DNA of 52,681 nucleotides. It comes from an uncultured Burkholderiales bacterium (lineage in GTDB: Bacteria; Pseudomonadota; Gammaproteobacteria; Burkholderiales; Casimicrobiaceae). Below, one piece after another: positions 35,856 to 44,540 of the stretch (its first letter is position 1; each line of letters opens with the position of its first letter). The stretch covers positions 1 to 52,681 of the forward strand of contig CALDYQ010000015.1 of NCBI GenBank assembly GCA_937944385.1, given 5' to 3'. Under the pieces are notes generated by a model, which ran no database searches, had not been told where the DNA came from, and saw only the letters and a program-made list of their open reading frames with translations. A program made the position numbers and the translations under genes.

Positions 35856-36856
35856 GTCCCGCGTCGCTGCCCTGGGTGGAGGCGTGGCTGCCGGGGGCCC
35901 GGGCGCAGGTGTTGTCGCGCCATCACGCCTGGCTGATTGCCGGGCGGCGTGGGGATGGCCTGGCCCACGCCGCGCGGGCGCTGGCCGCCTCCATCCTCTG
36001 CGAGCGCCCACGCGCTGGAGGCGCCTGCGGTGAATGCGAGAGCTGCCACTGGCGGACGGCCGGTGCGCATCCGGATCTCCTGCACCTCACCGTCGAAGCG
36101 GCCGATGACGAGACCTTTCGTCTGCCCACGATCAAGGTCGATGCGGCACGCGCGGCAGTGGACTTCGCCACCCGCTCGGCCAGTTCGGAACGCGGCCGGG
36201 TCATCCTGGTCGAGCCGGCCGATGCACTCTCGCTCGAAAGTGCGAACGCCCTCCTCAAGGTGCTCGAAGAGCCCGCGGCCGACACGCGCTGGTTGCTCGT
36301 CGCTGAGCGCCCCGCGCGGCTCCTGCCCACACTGCGCTCGCGTGCGCTCCGGCTCGTGCTGCCTCGACCGACCGCTGCGCAGGCGCTCGCCGTGCTGACC
36401 CGGGCGGGGCTCGCCGAGACCCGAGCGAGGAAGGAACTCCGGCTCCATTCCGGCGCGCCGATGGCCGTGCTCGATGCCAACGCATCTGAGGCAGATCTGA
36501 CTGAGGCGCGCGACCGCTTCCTCGGGGCGCTGTCCGAACCGCGCGAGCTCTCCGCGCTCGCATGGGGGCAGTGGGTGGATCTCGGCGGCAAACTGGGCCG
36601 CCGCCAGCGCTTTGGCGCGATCCTGTCTTGGCTCTCGCTCTGGCTCGCCGAGCGGCAGCGCGTGCTCGCGGGCGTGCCGCCCCGCGTGCTGGCCGTGGAG
36701 GGCTTGCGCCAGAGCCCTGAACCTCGCGAGCGTGGCGCACTCCTGCGCTACTATCGCGACGTGCAGCGTGCGCTTGCGCTGCCTGACTCGACGCTGGCCG
36801 CGCGTGTCCAAGTGGAGCGCCTGCTGCTCGAGTTCCGGGCGTTATTCACGCCTTGA
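35852..36856 (+). CDS. holB: DNA polymerase III delta-prime subunit
   Basis: 334 residues from GTG 35852. A four-Cys zinc module (CERPRAGGACGECESC) and the clamp-loader motif LLKVLEEPAADTRWLLV are present; the P-loop is degenerate, as expected for delta-prime. The SRC-like motif appears as LRSRALRL. It is part of the clamp loader of the replicative polymerase. It is followed by a PilZ gene, as in many gamma- and betaproteobacteria. Confidence 0.94.
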   Translation: MSPASLPWVEAWLPGARAQVLSRHHAWLIAGRRGDGLAHAARALAASILCERPRAGGACGECESCHWRTAGAHPDLLHLTVEAADDETFRLPTIKVDAARAAVDFATRSASSERGRVILVEPADALSLESANALLKVLEEPAADTRWLLVAERPARLLPTLRSRALRLVLPRPTAAQALAVLTRAGLAETRARKELRLHSGAPMAVLDANASEADLTEARDRFLGALSEPRELSALAWGQWVDLGGKLGRRQRFGAILSWLSLWLAERQRVLAGVPPRVLAVEGLRQSPEPRERGALLRYYRDVQRALALPDSTLAARVQVERLLLEFRALFTP

Positions 36857-36916
36857 TGGCGCGCCCGTCCGGCCCGATCTTTCCGTCCTCGCTCCGACTG
36901 TCCACCTCCGCGTTCC

Positions 36917-37282
36917 ATGTCCGACGTTACTGGCTCTCCGAGCATGCGCTCTGGCGTTCTTTCCCTGCACATCCGGGAGCGAACGGCGCTCTATGCTGCC
37001 TACATCCCTTGGGTGGATGGCGGCGGCATCTTCGTGCCCACGGCCAAGCCGTACAAGCTCGGCGACGAAGTGTTCATGCTGCTCACGCTGATAGACGACC
37101 CGAACCGCATCGCCGTTCAGGGCAAGGTGGTCTGGGTCACCCCGCCGGGCATCCAGGGCGCGCGCGCGCAGGGCATCGGTGTTCAGTTCAGTCGCGATGA
37201 GACCGGGCACGCGGCGAAGAGCCGGATCGAGGGGCTGCTCGGCGGACTGCTCGCGTCATCGCGCCCGACGCATACGATGTAG
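36917..37282 (+). CDS. pilZ: PilZ-domain protein of the type IV pilus PilZ type
   Basis: 121 residues from ATG 36917. It matches the small PilZ proteins encoded after holB in pseudomonads (VLSLHIRERTALYAAYIPWVDGGGIFVPT and GKVVWVTPPG). The RxxxR and D/NxSxxG motifs that bind cyclic di-GMP in other PilZ domains are not evident, and in the founding type IV pilus PilZ they are also missing. It probably acts through protein contacts with PilB-type machinery. No Shine-Dalgarno is obvious. The gap to holB is 60 bases. Confidence 0.88.
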   Translation: MSDVTGSPSMRSGVLSLHIRERTALYAAYIPWVDGGGIFVPTAKPYKLGDEVFMLLTLIDDPNRIAVQGKVVWVTPPGIQGARAQGIGVQFSRDETGHAAKSRIEGLLGGLLASSRPTHTM

Positions 37283-37305
37283 CGCCGCTGCCTCCCCCGC
37301 GGCCC

Positions 37306-37353
37306 GCTCGCGAAGGGTTCGCTGAAGGGTTCGCTGAAGGGTTCGCGGGAGGG
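37306..37353 (+). repeat. Four imperfect 12-base tandem repeats between pilZ and tatD
   Basis: GCTCGCGAAGGG (37306-37317), TTCGCTGAAGGG twice (37318-37329, 37330-37341) and TTCGCGGGAGGG (37342-37353). The array ends 22 bases before the tatD ATG. The function is unknown; it may affect translation or spacing. Confidence 0.9.
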
Positions 37354-37375
37354 CTCGCAGTTTTTGATTGTTCCG

Positions 37376-38143
37376 ATGTTCGTCGACTCCCACTGCCACA
37401 TCGACTTTCCCGATTTCGCGGGCGAGATCGATGCCCTGCTCGGTCGCATGGCCGAAGCGCACGTCACGCATGCGCTTTGCGTCTCGGTCACGCTCGAGGA
37501 CTGGCCGAGGGTGCTCGCACTCGCCGCCTCACATGATCGCCTGTTCGCGACCGTGGGCGTCCACCCGGATTACGAGGGCATCGAGGAGCCCACGGTCGAG
37601 CAGCTCACCGCGCGGGCGGCCGATCCACGCATCGTCGCCATCGGCGAGACCGGGCTCGACTACTATCGCCTGACAGGCGATCTCGAGTGGCAGCGCGAGC
37701 GCTTCCGCACTCACATCCGCGCAGCGCGCGCCTCGGGCAAGCCGCTCGTGATCCATACGCGGAGCGCCGCCGAGGACACCCTGCGCATCATGCGCGAAGA
37801 GGGGGCGGACCAGGCGGGCGGGGTCATGCACTGCTTCACCGAGACGCAAGCGGTGGCGGATGCTGCCATCGAGATGGGCTTCTACATCTCGTTCTCCGGC
37901 ATCGTCAGCTTCAGGAATGCCCGCGCCCTGCACGAGGTCGCCCGGCACGTGCCGCTCGAGCGTATGCTGATCGAGACCGATTCGCCCTATCTCGCGCCGG
38001 TGCCGCATCGTGGACGACGCAATGAACCATCGTACGTCCCCCACGTGGCCGCGGCGATCGCCCAACTGCGGGGTGAGCCGGTGGAAACGATCGCCCACGC
38101 GACCAGTTACAACTTCTTCAACCTGTTCGGGATCTCCGCATGA
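37376..38143 (+). CDS. tatD: TatD-family metal-dependent DNase/hydrolase
   Basis: 255 residues from ATG 37376 (TTG 37364 is an in-frame alternative). Metal ligands appear in FVDSHCHIDF, IGETGLDYYR, VIHTRSA, MHCFTE and ETDSPYLAPVPHRG, all features of the TatD/YcfH family. Family members are 3'-5' exonucleases or D-amino-acyl-tRNA-related hydrolases. Its stop overlaps the ankyrin gene start as ATGA (38140-38143). Confidence 0.94.
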   Translation: MFVDSHCHIDFPDFAGEIDALLGRMAEAHVTHALCVSVTLEDWPRVLALAASHDRLFATVGVHPDYEGIEEPTVEQLTARAADPRIVAIGETGLDYYRLTGDLEWQRERFRTHIRAARASGKPLVIHTRSAAEDTLRIMREEGADQAGGVMHCFTETQAVADAAIEMGFYISFSGIVSFRNARALHEVARHVPLERMLIETDSPYLAPVPHRGRRNEPSYVPHVAAAIAQLRGEPVETIAHATSYNFFNLFGISA

Positions 38144-38820
38144 CTGCCGCTCGACTGACATATCGACTTTTAGGCCTGATCGGTGCGTGCGCGCTGGCTG
38201 CGAGCGTATTGCCGGCGGCCGCCCAGATCCGCATGGAGCCGGCCCCTGTGATCGCGCCTCAGGTGCGCGAGCTGTTCAAGATGATCGAGCTCGAACGCGA
38301 GAGTTCGGTTCGCGATCTGCTGCTGCGCGGGGTCAAGGCCGATGCCACCGACGAACGCGGCGACAGCGCGCTCATGGTGGCTGCGCGTCTTGGCAGCTTG
38401 CCGGTGGTGCGCGTCCTGCTCGATGCAGGGGCCAGCGTGAATGCGCGCAACAAATGGGGTGATTCGGCGTTGATGATGGCCGCGATCCAGGGCCACGAGC
38501 CGGTCGTGCGCCTACTCCGCCAGCGCGGTGCGGACATCAACAATCCGGGCTGGACGGCGTTGCACTACGCCGCGGTGGCCGGTCATGCGTCGATCGTCAA
38601 GTATCTGCTCGATCAGGGAGCGAACCCGAATGCGCAGTCGCCCAACGGCGTGACTGCGCTGCACATGGCGGCGAGAGAGAACAAGACCGAAGCGCTCGCT
38701 GTTTTGCTCGACTACGGTGCGAGCCCGGCCATCAAGAATGAAAAGGGCGAGACTCCCCTCGACTGGGCGCGCCGCGAGGAACACCAGGCGGCGACCGAGC
38801 TCCTTTTGAGGGCGAAGTAG
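38140..38820 (+). CDS. Exported ankyrin-repeat protein
   Basis: 226 residues with a signal peptide (LLGLIGACALAASVLPAAAQ, cleavage near residue 29). At least four ankyrin repeats follow, with DSALMVAARLGSLPVVRVLLDAG, DSALMMAAIQGHEPVVRLL, WTALHYAAVAGHASIVKYLLDQG and VTALHMAARENKTEALAVLLDYG cores, then a partial fifth. It is predicted to be periplasmic and to bind a protein partner. The tatD-ankyrin pair is common in Burkholderiales. Its stop is only 4 bases from the end of the convergent glmM. Confidence 0.92.
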   Translation: MTAARLTYRLLGLIGACALAASVLPAAAQIRMEPAPVIAPQVRELFKMIELERESSVRDLLLRGVKADATDERGDSALMVAARLGSLPVVRVLLDAGASVNARNKWGDSALMMAAIQGHEPVVRLLRQRGADINNPGWTALHYAAVAGHASIVKYLLDQGANPNAQSPNGVTALHMAARENKTEALAVLLDYGASPAIKNEKGETPLDWARREEHQAATELLLRAK

Positions 38821-38824
38821 CGCG

Positions 38825-40186
38825 TCAGGCCTCGGCCGTGGCCGTGGCAGCCACCGCGTCGGCAATCGCGCGGGCCCCCTGTGCGGACAGGGCGGCATCA
38901 TCGGCCTCCACCATCACGCGAACCACGGGTTCCGTTCCCGAGGGTCGGAGCAGGACGCGCCCGCGCCCGGCGAGGCGACGTTCCCAGTCCGACAGCGCGG
39001 ACTTCACGCGCGGGTCGTCGCGCCATGGGATCGCGCGATCGATGCGCACGTTGACGAGGGTCTGCGGGAGCAGGGTCACGTCGGCCGCGGCGTCGGCCAG
39101 AGATTCTTCGTTCTCGACCAGGGCACGCAGCACTTCGAGCGCCGCGAGGGTCGCATCCCCCGTGGTGTGGCGATCGAGGCAGAGGATGTGGCCCGAGTTC
39201 TCCCCGCCGATGAGCCAGCCGCGCTCCCTGAGCATCTCGAGGACGTAGCGGTCGCCGACCTTGGCCCGTGCGAACGGGATGCCGTGCCGGCCGAACGCGG
39301 CCTCGAGGCCGTAATTGGTCATGAGCGTGCCGACCACGCCGCCCACGAGGCCTTCGCGCCGGGCACGGTGACGCGCGATCACGTAGACCAGCTGGTCGCC
39401 GTCGAACGTCCGCCCGTGCTGGTCGGCCATGAGCAGTCGATCAGCGTCCCCGTCGAGCGCAATACCGACGTCGGCGCCGTGCTTCACGACCTGCTCGCGC
39501 AGATGCTCCGGGTGTGTCGCTCCGACGTCGCGATTGATGTTGAATCCGTCGGGCGAGCAGCCGGTGGTGATGACTTCGGCCCCGAGTTCATGGAACACTG
39601 CGGGGGCCGCCTGGTAGGCGGCACCATGAGCGCAGTCGACCACGATACGCAAGCCACGGAGCGTGAGGTGGGCGGGCAGGGCGCGCTTGCAGAACTCGAC
39701 ATAGCGGCCCACCGCGTCGTTGAGCCGCCGCGCGCGGCCCAGCTCACCCGACGACACGCAGCGGATGCCCAGATCGAACTCGCGCTCGATCTCGAGCTCC
39801 GAGGCGTCGGATAGTTTGTCGCCGGCGGCGTCGAAGAACTTGATCCCGTTGTCGCCGAACGGGTTGTGCGAAGCCGAAATGACCAGCCCGGCGTCGAGCC
39901 TGAGCGCCCGGGTGATGTAGGCGATGCCCGGCGTGGGCAGCGGCCCGGTCAGCACCACGTCGACCCCGGCCGAGGAGAGACCCGCCTCGAGCGCGGCCTC
40001 GAGCATGTAGCCCGAGATTCGGGTGTCCTTGCCGATGCAGACGGTCGGCCGCCCTGCTCCGCGATGCGCGCTGCGGAGGACACGCCCGGTGGCATGGCCC
40101 AGTCGCAGCACGAAATCCGGCGTGATCGGCGGCTGGCCGACCTCGCCACGCACGCCGTCGGTGCCGAAATACTTGCGCTCGCTCAT
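38825..40186 (-). CDS. glmM: Phosphoglucosamine mutase
   Basis: 453 residues from ATG 40186. The phosphoserine loop is [16 protein letters not shown], the metal loop DGDADRLLM, the sugar loop GGENSGH and the phosphate loop [11 protein letters not shown]. It converts glucosamine-6-phosphate to glucosamine-1-phosphate for cell-wall precursor synthesis. The start has no Shine-Dalgarno but TAAAAT lies 7 bases upstream; a 7-codon in-frame extension would run over this hexamer. It is not next to ftsH or folP here. Confidence 0.96.
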   Translation of the reverse strand: MSERKYFGTDGVRGEVGQPPITPDFVLRLGHATGRVLRSAHRGAGRPTVCIGKDTRISGYMLEAALEAGLSSAGVDVVLTGPLPTPGIAYITRALRLDAGLVISASHNPFGDNGIKFFDAAGDKLSDASELEIEREFDLGIRCVSSGELGRARRLNDAVGRYVEFCKRALPAHLTLRGLRIVVDCAHGAAYQAAPAVFHELGAEVITTGCSPDGFNINRDVGATHPEHLREQVVKHGADVGIALDGDADRLLMADQHGRTFDGDQLVYVIARHRARREGLVGGVVGTLMTNYGLEAAFGRHGIPFARAKVGDRYVLEMLRERGWLIGGENSGHILCLDRHTTGDATLAALEVLRALVENEESLADAAADVTLLPQTLVNVRIDRAIPWRDDPRVKSALSDWERRLAGRGRVLLRPSGTEPVVRVMVEADDAALSAQGARAIADAVAATATAEA

Positions 40187-40193
40187 GCGCCCG

Positions 40194-40199
40194 ATTTTA
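40194..40199 (-). promoter_or_regulatory. -10-like hexamer immediately before glmM start
   Basis: On the minus strand TAAAAT is followed by 7 bases (CGGGCGC) and the ATG at 40186. There is no Shine-Dalgarno and no good -35. A leaderless transcript is predicted. Confidence 0.45.
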
Positions 40200-40252
40200 C
40201 GAGCCACCCCGGTGCGAGGGGCGCTCGGGCATGCGCTCGTTGCGGGCAGGGA

Positions 40253-40666
40253 TCAGGGCGGCTTCGGCCGGGGCTTGACCACGATCACGTGCGGGTAGGC
40301 CCAGGCCCGATACGGCCACGGTGGTTCCCAGCGCAGCAATCGCTCCCGCTCCTCCGCCTTGGCGATCTCGAGGCGCTGCAACTCGTCGAGCACCCGATCG
40401 GGCAGCCCCTCAGCCTTGAGCCGCGCGAAATCAGAGCCCTGAAGGCCATAGGCGGCGGGCTGCGCGCGGACCATGGCCACGAGCGTGTCCAAGCTCTCAC
40501 CTTGCTTAGCCCGGGCGACCAACTGCTCGATGGTGACCCGCTCGGCAGTGGGCAGAAGCGTGGCGCACCCCGCGAGGGCCATGCCGAGCAGCGCGGCCCA
40601 GGCGAGCTGCAGGCGCCGCGGGCGGACGGGGTGCGTCGCAGGGCACGTTGAGGGTGGGGTCAACAT
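40253..40666 (-). CDS. Small lipoprotein of unknown function
   Basis: 137 residues from ATG 40666, with GAGGTG about 6 bases upstream. A lipoprotein signal ends in the canonical lipobox LAGC. The mature part has a helical stretch VTIEQLVARAKQGESLDTLVAMV and PDRVLDELQRLEIAKAEERERLL, then an aromatic/Pro-rich tail (WEPPWPYRAWAYPHVIVVKPRPKPP-type). It is anchored in a membrane facing the periplasm. I do not recognise the family. It is divergent from tldD. Confidence 0.8.
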   Translation of the reverse strand: MLTPPSTCPATHPVRPRRLQLAWAALLGMALAGCATLLPTAERVTIEQLVARAKQGESLDTLVAMVRAQPAAYGLQGSDFARLKAEGLPDRVLDELQRLEIAKAEERERLLRWEPPWPYRAWAYPHVIVVKPRPKPP

Positions 40667-40793
40667 AACAACACCTCGAGCAGTCGATGGCACATCTCTT
40701 CGATCATGCCCGGTCAAGTCGGGTTCCGCGTCGGGGGCCTAGGGCTTTGCTACCATCGGTTGATCTCCCCTTTTCCTGGGTCTGGACCTCCGG

Positions 40794-42239
40794 ATGAGCA
40801 TTTCCTCCGACGCTCTCGCCATCGCCGAGCAGCAGCTTCTGGCGCCGACCGGCCTGACCGTCGACCTGCTGGCGAAGCGCATGGGCACGATGTTGAGCCG
40901 TGGTGTCTCGCATGGCGATTTCTACCTCGAACATCACCGCTCCGAAAGCTGGAGCCTGGAGGAGGGCATCGTCAAGAGCGGCAGCTTCTCGATCCAGCAG
41001 GGCATCGGCGTGCGCGCCATCGTGGGCGAGCAGACGGCCTTTGCCTACTCGGGCGATCTCGGGCTCGATTCGATCGAGCGCGCGGTGCAGACCGTGGCCA
41101 CCATCGGGCGCAGCGGTCAGAGCCGCTCGGTGGCTGTTGCCGCGCCGACGACACCGGGCGCACTCTACCGTCGCGAGGACCCACTGGAGAGCATCCCGGA
41201 CGCAGCCAAGATCGGTCTGCTCACCCGCATCGAGCGCTACGCCCGCGCCCGCGACCCGCGGGTTACCCAGGTGATGGCCAATCTCGGCTGCGAGTACGTG
41301 GTCATGCTGGTGTTGCGCAGCGACGGCGTTCTCGCGGCGGACGTGCGACCCCTCTGCCGTTTGAACGTATCGGTCATCGTCGAGGCCAACGGTCGCCGCG
41401 AGCAGGGGCGCGCCGGCGGTGGCGGTCGCTACGGCCTCGATCGCTTCGATGCCGCAACACTCGAGCGCTGGGCGCACAAGGCGGTGGATGCCGCGGTGTT
41501 GAACCTCGATGCGCGACCGGCTCCCGCCGGCGTGATGCCGGTCGTGCTCGGCCCCGGTTGGCCGGGTGTGCTCCTGCACGAGGCGGTGGGCCACGGCCTC
41601 GAGGGTGACTTCAACCGCAAGGGCTCTTCCGCCTTCAGCGGCCGGATCGGTGAGCGGGTCGCTGCACCTGGGGTGACCGTGCTCGACGACGGTACGCTGC
41701 CCGACCGCCGCGGCTCGCTGAACGTGGATGACGAGGGGGTTCCGACCCAGGCGACGGTACTGATCGAGGACGGCATCCTGCGCGGCTATATGCAGGACAC
41801 GCTGAATGCCCGCCTCATGGGGGTGGCACCCACGGGCAACGGGCGTCGCGAAAGCCATGCGCATCTGCCGATGCCGCGCATGACCAACACCTACATGCTG
41901 GGCGGCGATCGCGACCCGGCCGAGATCATCGCTAGCGTCGACGAGGGTATCTACGCCGTCAACTTTGGCGGCGGACAGGTCGACATCACCAGTGGCAAGT
42001 TCACCTTCAGCATGGATGAGGCCTGGAAGATCGAGAAGGGGCGACTCGCCTACCCGATCAAGGGCGCCACGCTGATCGGCAATGGTCCGGATGCGCTGAC
42101 CCGGGTCACCTTGATCGGCAACGACATGCAGCTCGATGAAGGCGTCGGCATGTGCGGCAAGGAAGGTCAGAGTGTGCCAGTGGGCATCGGCCAGCCGACG
42201 CTGCGCATCGAGGGGTTGACCGTGGGCGGCACAGGCTGA
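40794..42239 (+). CDS. tldD: Metalloprotease TldD
   Basis: 481 residues. The metal motif is HEAVGHGLEGD (HExxxH), and the C-terminal half has NFGGGQVDITSGKFTF and GATLIGNGP, both family signatures. TldD with TldE processes small peptides such as microcins and the CcdA antitoxin. tldE is not in the window. A TACCAT at 40751-40756 may be its -10. Confidence 0.95.
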   Translation: MSISSDALAIAEQQLLAPTGLTVDLLAKRMGTMLSRGVSHGDFYLEHHRSESWSLEEGIVKSGSFSIQQGIGVRAIVGEQTAFAYSGDLGLDSIERAVQTVATIGRSGQSRSVAVAAPTTPGALYRREDPLESIPDAAKIGLLTRIERYARARDPRVTQVMANLGCEYVVMLVLRSDGVLAADVRPLCRLNVSVIVEANGRREQGRAGGGGRYGLDRFDAATLERWAHKAVDAAVLNLDARPAPAGVMPVVLGPGWPGVLLHEAVGHGLEGDFNRKGSSAFSGRIGERVAAPGVTVLDDGTLPDRRGSLNVDDEGVPTQATVLIEDGILRGYMQDTLNARLMGVAPTGNGRRESHAHLPMPRMTNTYMLGGDRDPAEIIASVDEGIYAVNFGGGQVDITSGKFTFSMDEAWKIEKGRLAYPIKGATLIGNGPDALTRVTLIGNDMQLDEGVGMCGKEGQSVPVGIGQPTLRIEGLTVGGTG

Positions 42240-42339
42240 GCCCGCGATCGCCACGCACCCCGGGGTGAGGCGCCCTGTCGCGATCGCCAAGCCGACGCCG
42301 TCTATCGTGCTGTCATTCACCCCTACCCGGAAGCTGCCC

Positions 42340-43071
42340 GTGGCCATCTCACGCTTCACCCTCCCATTCGTCGCCGCTGCCGCCGTCCTCGGCTTGGCTG
42401 CCTGCGGTCCATCACCCGAGCAGATGGCTCAGGAAAAGGCCCAGAAGGAGCTGGAGGAGGCGACCCGGAGGCTGGAAGCCGCTGGCAAGCAGATGGAGGC
42501 GGCCGCCATCAAGGGGGGCGCCGAGGCTGCGGCTGCGGCGGGCGAGGCGATGAAAGCGCTTGGCGCCATGGCCGGCGCCGCGGCAGGCGCAGCGGGCAGT
42601 GGCAGCTTCGATCCGGTCGACTTCCGGCGTCTGCGTGAGGCCCTGCCGGCCGAGCTGCCCGGCTTCGAGAAGCCCGAAAGCTCCGGCGAGAAGAACAGCG
42701 TGTTCGGTATTTCGGTGTCCGAGGCGACAAAGCGCTTCCGCACGGCGGACGGCGCGCGCAGCGTCGAGATCAAGGTGCTCGATCCAGGCACCATGAGCGG
42801 CCCGTTCGCTCTCGCGCACTCGTGGCTCTCGATAGAAGTAGACAAGGAAAGCGCCGACGGCTATGAGAAGACGTCGACGAGCCAGGGGCGGCGCATGCAT
42901 GAGTCGTGGCAGAAAACCGCTCAGCGCGCCGAGATTCGTACCGTCGTCGGCGGGCGCTTACTGGTCGAGGTCGAGACCGTCGGCCTGCCGATGGCCGAGA
43001 CCCGCGCGCTCCTGTCGCGGATCGACTTCGGCAAGCTGGAAGCGATGAAGGGTGAAGGCAAACGCTCCTGA
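42340..43071 (+). CDS. Lipoprotein with coiled coil, unknown function
   Basis: 243 residues from GTG 42340, with GGAAG 7 bases upstream. A lipoprotein signal (FVAAAAVLGLAAC, lipobox LAAC) is followed by an Ala/Glu/Lys-rich coiled coil (about residues 25-65, EKAQKELEEATRRLEAAGKQ), a glycine/alanine linker and a globular domain with FRRLREALPAELPGFEKPESSGEKN and GRRMHESWQ. I recall similar uncharacterised lipoproteins in betaproteobacteria. An upstream in-frame ATG (42265) would put 25 extra residues before the signal and is less likely. Confidence 0.8.
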   Translation: MAISRFTLPFVAAAAVLGLAACGPSPEQMAQEKAQKELEEATRRLEAAGKQMEAAAIKGGAEAAAAAGEAMKALGAMAGAAAGAAGSGSFDPVDFRRLREALPAELPGFEKPESSGEKNSVFGISVSEATKRFRTADGARSVEIKVLDPGTMSGPFALAHSWLSIEVDKESADGYEKTSTSQGRRMHESWQKTAQRAEIRTVVGGRLLVEVETVGLPMAETRALLSRIDFGKLEAMKGEGKRS

Positions 43072-43096
43072 GCCCGTTACGCGACTGTCGCCGTGC

Positions 43097-43513
43097 TCAG
43101 CTCACGTTGGCCGTCTGCATCAAGTCTTCGAGCAGCGCGACCGAGATCGGACCGGACACGGCGTAGGGGTCGAGCGTCGGCTTGGCGGAATACTTGAGCA
43201 GAACGGCTGCGTTCACTCGGTCGAAACTCACCTTGCCCATCGACCAGACGGCAAACTTGCGTGAGGGGATTTCCTCGAAGTGCAGGATCTGCAAGTCCTG
43301 GTGCCGCGGGTCTCGCGCGATGCGCAGGTAAGTCTCGTTGACCTCCTTGCGCCCGCCTTCGAGCATCTGAAGAAAGACATAGCCGTTCGTGCAAAGCACG
43401 CCGGTAATGCCGTGGGCGGGGTTGTTGCGGCGTGACGAGGCGAGGATCTCGTCGAACGCGGAGGGGGTGAGGGCTGCCGTGGCGCGGCTGGCATACACGA
43501 GACGGACGAGCAT
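43097..43513 (-). CDS. Single-domain BLUF blue-light photoreceptor
   Basis: 138 residues, a BLUF domain (1-95) and a short helical cap. The photocycle residues of AppA all have counterparts at a constant offset of 14: Y7 (AppA Y21), N31 (N45), Q49 (Q63), W90 (W104) and M92 (M106). FAD-binding context LVYASRA, GITGVLCTNG and LQMLEGG is present. BLUF proteins sense blue light through a hydrogen-bond switch around FAD and signal by protein contact. It lies 18 bases downstream of folE on the same strand, so it is probably co-transcribed with it. No output domain is fused. Confidence 0.93.
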   Translation of the reverse strand: MLVRLVYASRATAALTPSAFDEILASSRRNNPAHGITGVLCTNGYVFLQMLEGGRKEVNETYLRIARDPRHQDLQILHFEEIPSRKFAVWSMGKVSFDRVNAAVLLKYSAKPTLDPYAVSGPISVALLEDLMQTANVS

Positions 43514-43531
43514 GGTTGAGCGCTCCGTGAA

Positions 43532-44320
43532 TCAGGATTTTCGGCTGTCGATGAGGGCGAGGAATTCACGACGCAGGTTCGCATCCTTCAAGAAGGACCC
43601 GCGCATGACGCTGTTGATCATCTTCGAATCCATGTCCTTGACGCCGCGCCAGTGCATGCAGAAGTGGTCGGCCTCCATGACGACGGCGAGTCCATCGGGC
43701 TGAATCTTCTCCTGCAGCAGGTTGGCGAGTTGCGTCACTGCCTCCTCCTGTATCTGAGGCCGGGACATGATCCAGTCGGCGAGACGGGCATATTTCGACA
43801 GACCGATCAGGTTCGAGTGCTGGTTGGGCATGACGCCGATCCAGACGCGACCGATGATCGGGCACAGATGGTGCGAACACGCCGAGCGGATGGTGATCGG
43901 CCCCACGATCAACAGCTCGTTCAACTGCTCGACGTTGGGGAACTCGGTCACCGCGGGGGCGGCGTAGTAGCGCCCGCGGAAGATCTCGTGCAGGTACATC
44001 TTCGCCACCCTGCGGGCGGTCTGCTGCGTGTTGTGATCGCTGTCGGTGTCGATGACCATGCTGCGCAGGACCTGGGCCATCTTCGCCTCGACTTCGCGCT
44101 GCAACTCTTCGAGCTCCCCCGCCTCGATGAAGCCGCCGATGTGATCGTTCGCGTGGAAGCGTGCGCCCGCGGCGACGATTCGCTTTCGGATGCGTTCGCT
44201 GACCGGGGTCGAGCCGGCGGCGCCCGATGCAACTTGGCCTGAACCGACTGGTTCCGATTCAGCGGACGGGGCCGATGCCTGTGCATCGATCGGGATGTTT
44301 CCGAGGGGGAGGGTGCTCAT
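43532..44320 (-). CDS. folE: GTP cyclohydrolase I
   Basis: 262 residues, with an extra N-terminal low-complexity stretch of about 40. The zinc ligands are in RSACSHHLCPIIGR and CMHWRGVKD. Also seen are VEQLNELLIVGPI and GLSKYARLADW. It converts GTP to dihydroneopterin triphosphate, the entry to folate and pterin synthesis. The minus strand has CATAAT (plus 44371-44376) as a candidate -10. The BLUF gene follows in the same direction, and the moa genes are divergent. Confidence 0.95.
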   Translation of the reverse strand: MSTLPLGNIPIDAQASAPSAESEPVGSGQVASGAAGSTPVSERIRKRIVAAGARFHANDHIGGFIEAGELEELQREVEAKMAQVLRSMVIDTDSDHNTQQTARRVAKMYLHEIFRGRYYAAPAVTEFPNVEQLNELLIVGPITIRSACSHHLCPIIGRVWIGVMPNQHSNLIGLSKYARLADWIMSRPQIQEEAVTQLANLLQEKIQPDGLAVVMEADHFCMHWRGVKDMDSKMINSVMRGSFLKDANLRREFLALIDSRKS

Positions 44321-44447
44321 GAAGTGGAAGTGCTCGTGTCGCTGCGACGCCCGGCCGGGCCGCCGGTTGGATTATGACCCGCGTGGCTTGACCGTAATGC
44401 GCAGAGGGTTGCTGCGCGCTGTCATGCGGGGCGCAGCATCATGTTTC

Positions 44448-44533
44448 TACAATTCGGCTTGCGCGTCCGCAGCCCTTGCGGAGAAAGAACCGCGTGATAG
44501 GGAATCGCGTTTCGTGCGGTTCAGCGTGAGGAG
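44448..44533 (+). promoter_or_regulatory. Candidate promoter and structured leader of moaDE
   Basis: TACAAT (44448-44453) is a candidate -10. Downstream, two hairpins are predicted: TCCGCA/TGCGGA (44466-44471 with 44477-44482, 5-base loop) and GAACCGC/GCGGTTC (44487-44493 with 44516-44522, 22-base loop). The second ends 5 bases before the Shine-Dalgarno GAGGAG (44528-44533). The layout could allow translational control of moaD. It is shorter than the known molybdenum-cofactor riboswitch and I do not claim that identity. Confidence 0.45.
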
Positions 44534-44540
44534 ATCGTTC

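Noticed and set aside
37306-37353. CRISPR-like array.
   Set aside because: Units are contiguous 12-base tandem copies with no spacers and no cas genes.
44349-44360. Perfect palindrome GCCCGGCCGGGC between folE and moaD.
   Set aside because: Pure GC palindromes of this size are expected by chance in this composition; no supporting context.
44448-44540. Identity as a molybdenum-cofactor riboswitch.
   Set aside because: The leader is short and I could not match the conserved multi-stem pattern of that riboswitch by eye.
44190-44540. Long N-terminal extension of MoaD (about 117 residues).
   Set aside because: The extension is shadow of folE and of the leader; the GTG at 44541 has an ideal Shine-Dalgarno and gives the normal 90-residue protein.
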